Made by a program: the position numbers and the translations under genes | NCBI GenBank assembly: GCA_028683595.1 | Contig: JAQUHM010000004.1 | Location: forward strand, 1 to 32,222 | Direction of reading: 5' to 3' | Length of the DNA stretch: 32,222 nucleotides | DNA from: Geobacteraceae bacterium | GTDB lineage: Bacteria > Desulfobacterota > Desulfuromonadia > Geobacterales > Geobacteraceae | Part shown: positions 25,785-32,222 of the stretch, one piece after another | How positions within the stretch are numbered: position 1 is the stretch's first letter | Layout of the letters: each line of letters opens with the position of its first letter | The notes under the pieces: generated by a model | Told to the model about the DNA's origin: nothing | Databases searched by the model: none | Seen by the model: only the letters and a program-made list of their open reading frames with translations

Positions 25785-27365
25785 TCAATCCCATAACTCA
25801 TCATCGCCCCATTCCAGATCGTTTTGCCGCGGGTCATAGCCATCTGCCAAGGCATCACGGGCAAAGCTGAGGCTGTCCAAGGCAAAGCGACGTAGAAAAG
25901 GGTTTTTCAGGTATGGAACATCCTCATTCATGAGATGCAGCGCTGCGGCCAGAATTCGTTCTACAAGCTCTCGCTCTTTCCCTGTTCTCAGCATGAGATC
26001 CGCGATAAGGAAAAGTCGACGAGCAATCCTGTTCTTCTCCGGGGTTATGACTTCCTGCATGAACTGCATCAGTAAATCGGCAAGGTTCTTCTCGGACAGG
26101 CCGGAAGTCTCATCTTCCTGCAACTCCGCCAACTCGTCGGCAATATCAAACACTCTCCCTGTTGCGGGAAACCATCCCGCAAAGCACTCTTCATCAAGAA
26201 GCGTATCCCCTGTCTCAAAGAGAAAGGTTGACGCGGTAATATCGTCAAGATTGAATGTGGAAAAATCAGGAACAAAGGGCTCAGGCCTCGTCTTGCCGGT
26301 CTGCAGAATCCTGCGCCATACATAGAACTCCGGAGGAACAGGGAAGCCCTTATCAATGTTGAGGTACAAGGCATCCCGCAGAAGCGCATGTGCATAGTCA
26401 GGGGATATTTTCAGTAGGCTTTCCCCCAGGACAGCCTCTCTGAAAAGTTCATCGTGCCCAGTGGGATTCAGGTCGCCATAGCCGGCAGCATCCGTAATCC
26501 CACAGGTTTCATGGGTTTGCAGGATGAAAACATCGAGCCCCCCTTTGTGATTCCAGCGGGAAAACCAGAGTGAACGAAAACCGCTTCCTTCAATGGGACT
26601 TGCCGCCGCCAGGTGAAATGGCGTATCGTCCAACGGCACGTCTTCAGGCTCCGGCAGGATGCCCAGAAACGATAATCTCTTCAAACTTCGCTCCGCAAGA
26701 ACCCGGAATGCCCCATCTGCATGCTGTAGATAACGAAGGATAACATTTGCCGCACTCTGCCGCCTGATTCTGCCAAGGGAAATAATGACTTCCGTCACTA
26801 TCTCATCATCGGAATACCCCAGCAGGATTTCCAGGAATAATTCAGCTTCCGGTCCGGTCCTGGTTGCCAGAAGCCTGACCAGTGCAACCTGAGCTTCTGA
26901 AGAATAACCGACAAAATTCTCCATAAAGGAGACAAAACCAGCTTCACCCCTGTCAAGGAGTGCATCCAGCCCTGCTGGCGAAGAACTTCCCACTTCTTCC
27001 AAAAGACGCGAAAAAGGGAGTTCCTCAATATCGACTCCGGAACGCTCCAGACCGGCCAATAAAACCGTCTTGGCGTCCACTTCCAGATCTTTCCGTTTCA
27101 GAGTAATTCGTACAAGCTCATCGATCCAACTGCCATCTTCAAAAAAATCAAGGAGATAGAGATAGCGCGCGATAATGGAACTGCCCGTCACTTTTCTCAA
27201 GCGGCGTAGCAGTGGAGGAAGTGCCGGCAGGCCGGCCTTTTGCACCTCGCTGGCAATCATTTCCATCTCATCCAGGGAGATGTCTTCCCTCTCGAGGGTG
27301 TGGAAAAGCCGTAGCAGGTCGCTTCGTTGCGAAAGACTAGTATCAATTCGAGCGAATCTCGCCAT
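25785..27365 (-). CDS. HEAT-like repeat protein, function unknown
   Basis: 526-residue protein with no signal peptide or membrane segment. The first ~240 residues are a run of paired helices typical of HEAT-like repeats (for example ALVRLLATRTGPEAELFLEI, then IVTEVIISLGRIR). The rest is less repetitive, with WFSRWNHKGGLDVFIL and GYGDLNPTGHDELF, which suggest a second folded domain. The C-terminus is acidic. GGAGG lies 7 bases before the ATG. It sits directly after gyrA (30 bases), as in Geobacter genomes from memory, but I know no function. A scaffold or protein-binding role is inferred from the repeats only. Confidence 0.8.
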   Translation of the reverse strand: MARFARIDTSLSQRSDLLRLFHTLEREDISLDEMEMIASEVQKAGLPALPPLLRRLRKVTGSSIIARYLYLLDFFEDGSWIDELVRITLKRKDLEVDAKTVLLAGLERSGVDIEELPFSRLLEEVGSSSPAGLDALLDRGEAGFVSFMENFVGYSSEAQVALVRLLATRTGPEAELFLEILLGYSDDEIVTEVIISLGRIRRQSAANVILRYLQHADGAFRVLAERSLKRLSFLGILPEPEDVPLDDTPFHLAAASPIEGSGFRSLWFSRWNHKGGLDVFILQTHETCGITDAAGYGDLNPTGHDELFREAVLGESLLKISPDYAHALLRDALYLNIDKGFPVPPEFYVWRRILQTGKTRPEPFVPDFSTFNLDDITASTFLFETGDTLLDEECFAGWFPATGRVFDIADELAELQEDETSGLSEKNLADLLMQFMQEVITPEKNRIARRLFLIADLMLRTGKERELVERILAAALHLMNEDVPYLKNPFLRRFALDSLSFARDALADGYDPRQNDLEWGDDELWD

Positions 27366-27395
27366 ATAGGTTCCTCCGGAGAAGAGATGACTCAG

Positions 27396-29966
27396 CTACT
27401 CGCTGGCATCCGTTTCCGGTTCCGTATTTTCAGCCTCATCATCATCCAGAAAATCAGGCTCATCGCCCTCTTCTTTTTCTGCAAGCCGTGCAACAGCGAC
27501 AATCCTTTCAGTCTCTTCGGTGACCATGAGCCGAACCCCTTGGGTATTACGGCCAATCACCGAAAAGCCTGCCACCGGCATGCGGATGATCTTACCCTGA
27601 TCGGTAATCAGCATCAGGTCATTTTCGTCGGTGACTTGCTTGATGTCAACAACACAACCATTCCGTTCGGTGGTCTTGATGGTGATGATACCTTTGCCCC
27701 CGCGGCTTTGCAAGCGGTAATCGTCCAAGGGAGTACGCTTGCCGAACCCGTTTTCGGTAACCGTGAAGATAGTGGAGGAAACAGTATTTGGATTGATAAT
27801 CTCCATGCCGATCACCACATCGTCACCCACCAGGGTCATTCCCCTTACCCCACGGGAAACACGCCCCATCGGTCGGGCATCCTGCTCATGGAAACGGATG
27901 GATTTGCCGTGATGAGAAGCCAGCAGCACGTCCTGACGTCCATCGGTGATGGCAACCCCAATCAACCGGTCTTCCTCATCCAGGTTCACCGCAATAATTC
28001 CGCCAGTCCTGATGTTGGCGTAGGCCTTGATCGGGCTCTTCTTCACCACTCCGTGACGGGTTGCCATGATCAGGTTGCGGTCGTCGTCAAAGCACTTCAG
28101 CGAGAGGATGGCGGCGATCTTCTCTCCGGCTTGAAGATTCAGAAGGTTGACGATTGCCTTGCCACGGGTCGCCCTGCCTCCTTCGGGGATTTCGTATACC
28201 TTGAGAACATAGACGCGTCCCGTGTCGGTAAAGAACATCATGAAATCCTTGCTGGAGGCGACGAACAGGTGCTCGACAAAATCCTCATCCTTGGTCTTCA
28301 TGCCCGACTTACCCTTGCCGCCCCGGCGCTGTGCCCGATACATGGAGACAGCGGTCCGCTTGATGTAACCGGTATGGGAAACCGTGACCACCACGTCTTC
28401 CTCGACAATGGTATCCTCCAGAGAAATGTCAGCCGTCTGATCGATGATCTCGGTGCGCCGTTCATCGCCGAACTTCTCCTTCAGCTCTGTCAATTCACCG
28501 ACAATGATCTTCAGAATTTCCGCCTCTGAGCCGAGGATTTCCTTGAGCCTGGCTATGAACCTCAAAAGCTCTGTGTACTCCTGCAGGATTTTTTCCCGCT
28601 CCAGACCAGTCAGTCGCTGTAAACGCATTTCCAGGATTGCCTGGGCCTGCTTGTCCGAAAGGCTCATGCTCGAGCTGAATACTGAGTCAGGGATCCCCAG
28701 CTTGCGCAGGTAGTCAGGGTCAGAGAAATTGCCGGCCATAAGGCCGTTCTTTGCTTCCTCCGGGTTTTTAGAGGCACGTATCAGTTCAATCACTGCATCG
28801 AGCCAGTCGAGGGCAATCTTGAGGCCTTCCAGAATATGGGCACGTGCCTCAGCCTTTTTCAGTTCGAAGATGGTGCGGCGGGTTACAATTTCCCTGCGGT
28901 GATCGATAAAATGCACCATGGCATCCCGCAGGGTTAGAACCTTCGGCCTGCCACCGGCAATGGCCAGCATGTTGATGCCGAATGAGCACTGCATCTGGGT
29001 CTGCTTGTAGAGATGATTGAGGATTACCTGGGGGTTCTCATCACGTTTCAGGTCAATAACAATTCTCATCCCGTCACGGTCCGACTCGTCCCTGAGGTCT
29101 GCAATCCCCTCTAACTTCTTCTCCCGCACCAGCTCGGCAATTTTGATAACCAGGTTCGCCTTATTCACCTGATAGGGTATCTCGGTTACAATGATTGATT
29201 GCCGCTCGGTCTTTTTCTGGGTTTCTATAAATGCCCGTGCCCGCATCTGTACAATGCCGCGGCCGGTCTTGTAACCCGAAATAATGCCCTCGCGACCATA
29301 AATGAAACCGCCGGTGGGGAAGTCAGGACCGGGAACTATTTGAATCAACTCTTCGAAGGAGAGATGCGGATTGCCGATAAGGGCAATGATACCGTCTATT
29401 ACCTCCGAGAGATTGTGAGGGGGGATATTGGTGGCCATGCCGACCGCGATACCGGAGGAACCGTTTACCAGCAGGTTCGGGAACTTGGCCGGGAGCACCA
29501 GCGGCTCATGGAGGGAACCGTCGTAATTGGCTCCCGTTTCCACTGTCTCCTTATCCAGATCTTCCAGTAGTTCGTGGGCAAGCCTGGACATACGAATCTC
29601 TGTGTAACGCATGGCCGCGGGAGAATCGCCATCCACGGAGCCAAAGTTCCCCTGGCCATCCACCAGCGGATAGCGAAGTGAAAAACTCTGGGCCATACGG
29701 ACGATGGTATCGTAGGCAGCAGAATCGCCATGCGGGTGATATTTACCAATAACGTCACCGACAACACGGGCCGACTTCTTGTACGGCTTGTTCCAGTCGT
29801 TGCTCATGTCGTACATGGCATACAGACAGCGCCGGTGCACCGGCTTCAGGCCATCCCGCACGTCGGGGAGGGCTCGACCGATGATGACGCTCATAGCATA
29901 GTCCATGTACGAGCGTTTCATTTCGTCTTCGATGTTGACAGAGGTTTTGTTGATTGTTTCGAGCAT
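27396..29966 (-). CDS. gyrA: DNA gyrase subunit A
   Basis: 856-residue subunit that cuts and rejoins DNA during negative supercoiling. The catalytic tyrosine is Y121 in AAMRYTEIR. The quinolone region reads [12 protein letters not shown] with S82 and D86, the residues of quinolone-sensitive enzymes. The GyrA box [10 protein letters not shown] marks the DNA-wrapping C-terminal beta-propeller, and the tail is acidic. I place the start at ATG 29966 (GAGG 5 bases upstream) because the family begins with [16 protein letters not shown]; the ATG at 29984 adds six residues and has no better site. It follows gyrB by 96 bases. Confidence 0.98.
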   Translation of the reverse strand: MLETINKTSVNIEDEMKRSYMDYAMSVIIGRALPDVRDGLKPVHRRCLYAMYDMSNDWNKPYKKSARVVGDVIGKYHPHGDSAAYDTIVRMAQSFSLRYPLVDGQGNFGSVDGDSPAAMRYTEIRMSRLAHELLEDLDKETVETGANYDGSLHEPLVLPAKFPNLLVNGSSGIAVGMATNIPPHNLSEVIDGIIALIGNPHLSFEELIQIVPGPDFPTGGFIYGREGIISGYKTGRGIVQMRARAFIETQKKTERQSIIVTEIPYQVNKANLVIKIAELVREKKLEGIADLRDESDRDGMRIVIDLKRDENPQVILNHLYKQTQMQCSFGINMLAIAGGRPKVLTLRDAMVHFIDHRREIVTRRTIFELKKAEARAHILEGLKIALDWLDAVIELIRASKNPEEAKNGLMAGNFSDPDYLRKLGIPDSVFSSSMSLSDKQAQAILEMRLQRLTGLEREKILQEYTELLRFIARLKEILGSEAEILKIIVGELTELKEKFGDERRTEIIDQTADISLEDTIVEEDVVVTVSHTGYIKRTAVSMYRAQRRGGKGKSGMKTKDEDFVEHLFVASSKDFMMFFTDTGRVYVLKVYEIPEGGRATRGKAIVNLLNLQAGEKIAAILSLKCFDDDRNLIMATRHGVVKKSPIKAYANIRTGGIIAVNLDEEDRLIGVAITDGRQDVLLASHHGKSIRFHEQDARPMGRVSRGVRGMTLVGDDVVIGMEIINPNTVSSTIFTVTENGFGKRTPLDDYRLQSRGGKGIITIKTTERNGCVVDIKQVTDENDLMLITDQGKIIRMPVAGFSVIGRNTQGVRLMVTEETERIVAVARLAEKEEGDEPDFLDDDEAENTEPETDASE

Positions 29967-29973
29967 TGCTACC

Positions 29974-30036
29974 TCATGTATCAAAGCTACAGGCTGGGAA
30001 CTGAAGGTGGGAATCTGAATAACTCCCCTTTTTCAT
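29974..30036 (-). CDS. Possible 20-residue leader peptide between gyrB and gyrA
   Basis: ATG at 30036 preceded by GAGG (3 bases away, rather short) opens 20 codons, starting MKKGSYSDS, whose TGA overlaps the ribosome site of gyrA. The position would allow translational coupling, but such a short frame can arise by chance and no family is known to me. Confidence 0.2.
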   Translation of the reverse strand: MKKGSYSDSHLQFPACSFDT

Positions 30037-30062
30037 GTACCTCATAACCTGTGCCGGTTTTT

Positions 30063-32222
<2,160 letters not shown>

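Noticed and set aside
27327-28529. 400-codon plus-strand frame opposite gyrA
   Set aside because: Antisense to gyrA, with no family similarity; its length comes from codon bias of the real gene.

Overview
The window looks like chromosomal DNA of a Geobacter-type bacterium (Desulfuromonadota, order Geobacterales). The gene order gyrB - gyrA - HEAT-repeat protein - gpsA - sensor kinase, the many multidomain sensor kinases, a membrane-anchored globin-coupled sensor with His residues at the positions I recall for the Geobacter sulfurreducens protein, and the moderate GC content all point that way. The right end is next to the replication origin by analogy with such genomes: gyrB runs off the right edge, and nearly all long operons on the minus strand point away from it. 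The genus is an inference from memory of gene order, not a database match.

Left part (1-6335): a glycerol/diol-dehydratase-type glycyl radical enzyme (915-3314) with its radical SAM activase (790 leftwards). Facing away from them is a two-component system: a PocR-PAS histidine kinase (4027-5688) that overlaps a NarL-type regulator (5685-6335). PocR domains are known from the regulator of propanediol use, so this may be a substrate-sensing switch for the dehydratase. The activase appears to lose its family sequence about 110 bases from the left edge, where the DNA becomes AT-rich.

Middle part (6511-18722): an MsbA-type ABC exporter with a repeat palindrome embedded in frame; a PilZ protein; an AAA+ MoxR ATPase paired with a large TraB/TIKI-like protein of unknown function; a protoglobin-PsiE membrane heme sensor; a heme set (AhbC/AhbD/NirJ-type radical SAM enzyme, hemE, hemH); and an ABC-2 exporter operon (ATPase, permease, small protein) closed by a strong terminator.

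Right part (18757-32222): three consecutive sensor kinases, one interrupted by an in-frame amber codon, then gpsA, a HEAT-like repeat protein, gyrA and partial gyrB.

Small elements include three copies of a 33-34 bp palindrome (874-907, 7539-7571, 15217-15249), a 132 bp segment bounded by 13 bp inverted repeats inside the ABC operon, and several intergenic hairpins. No tRNA, rRNA, CRISPR array, transposase or phage gene was seen.
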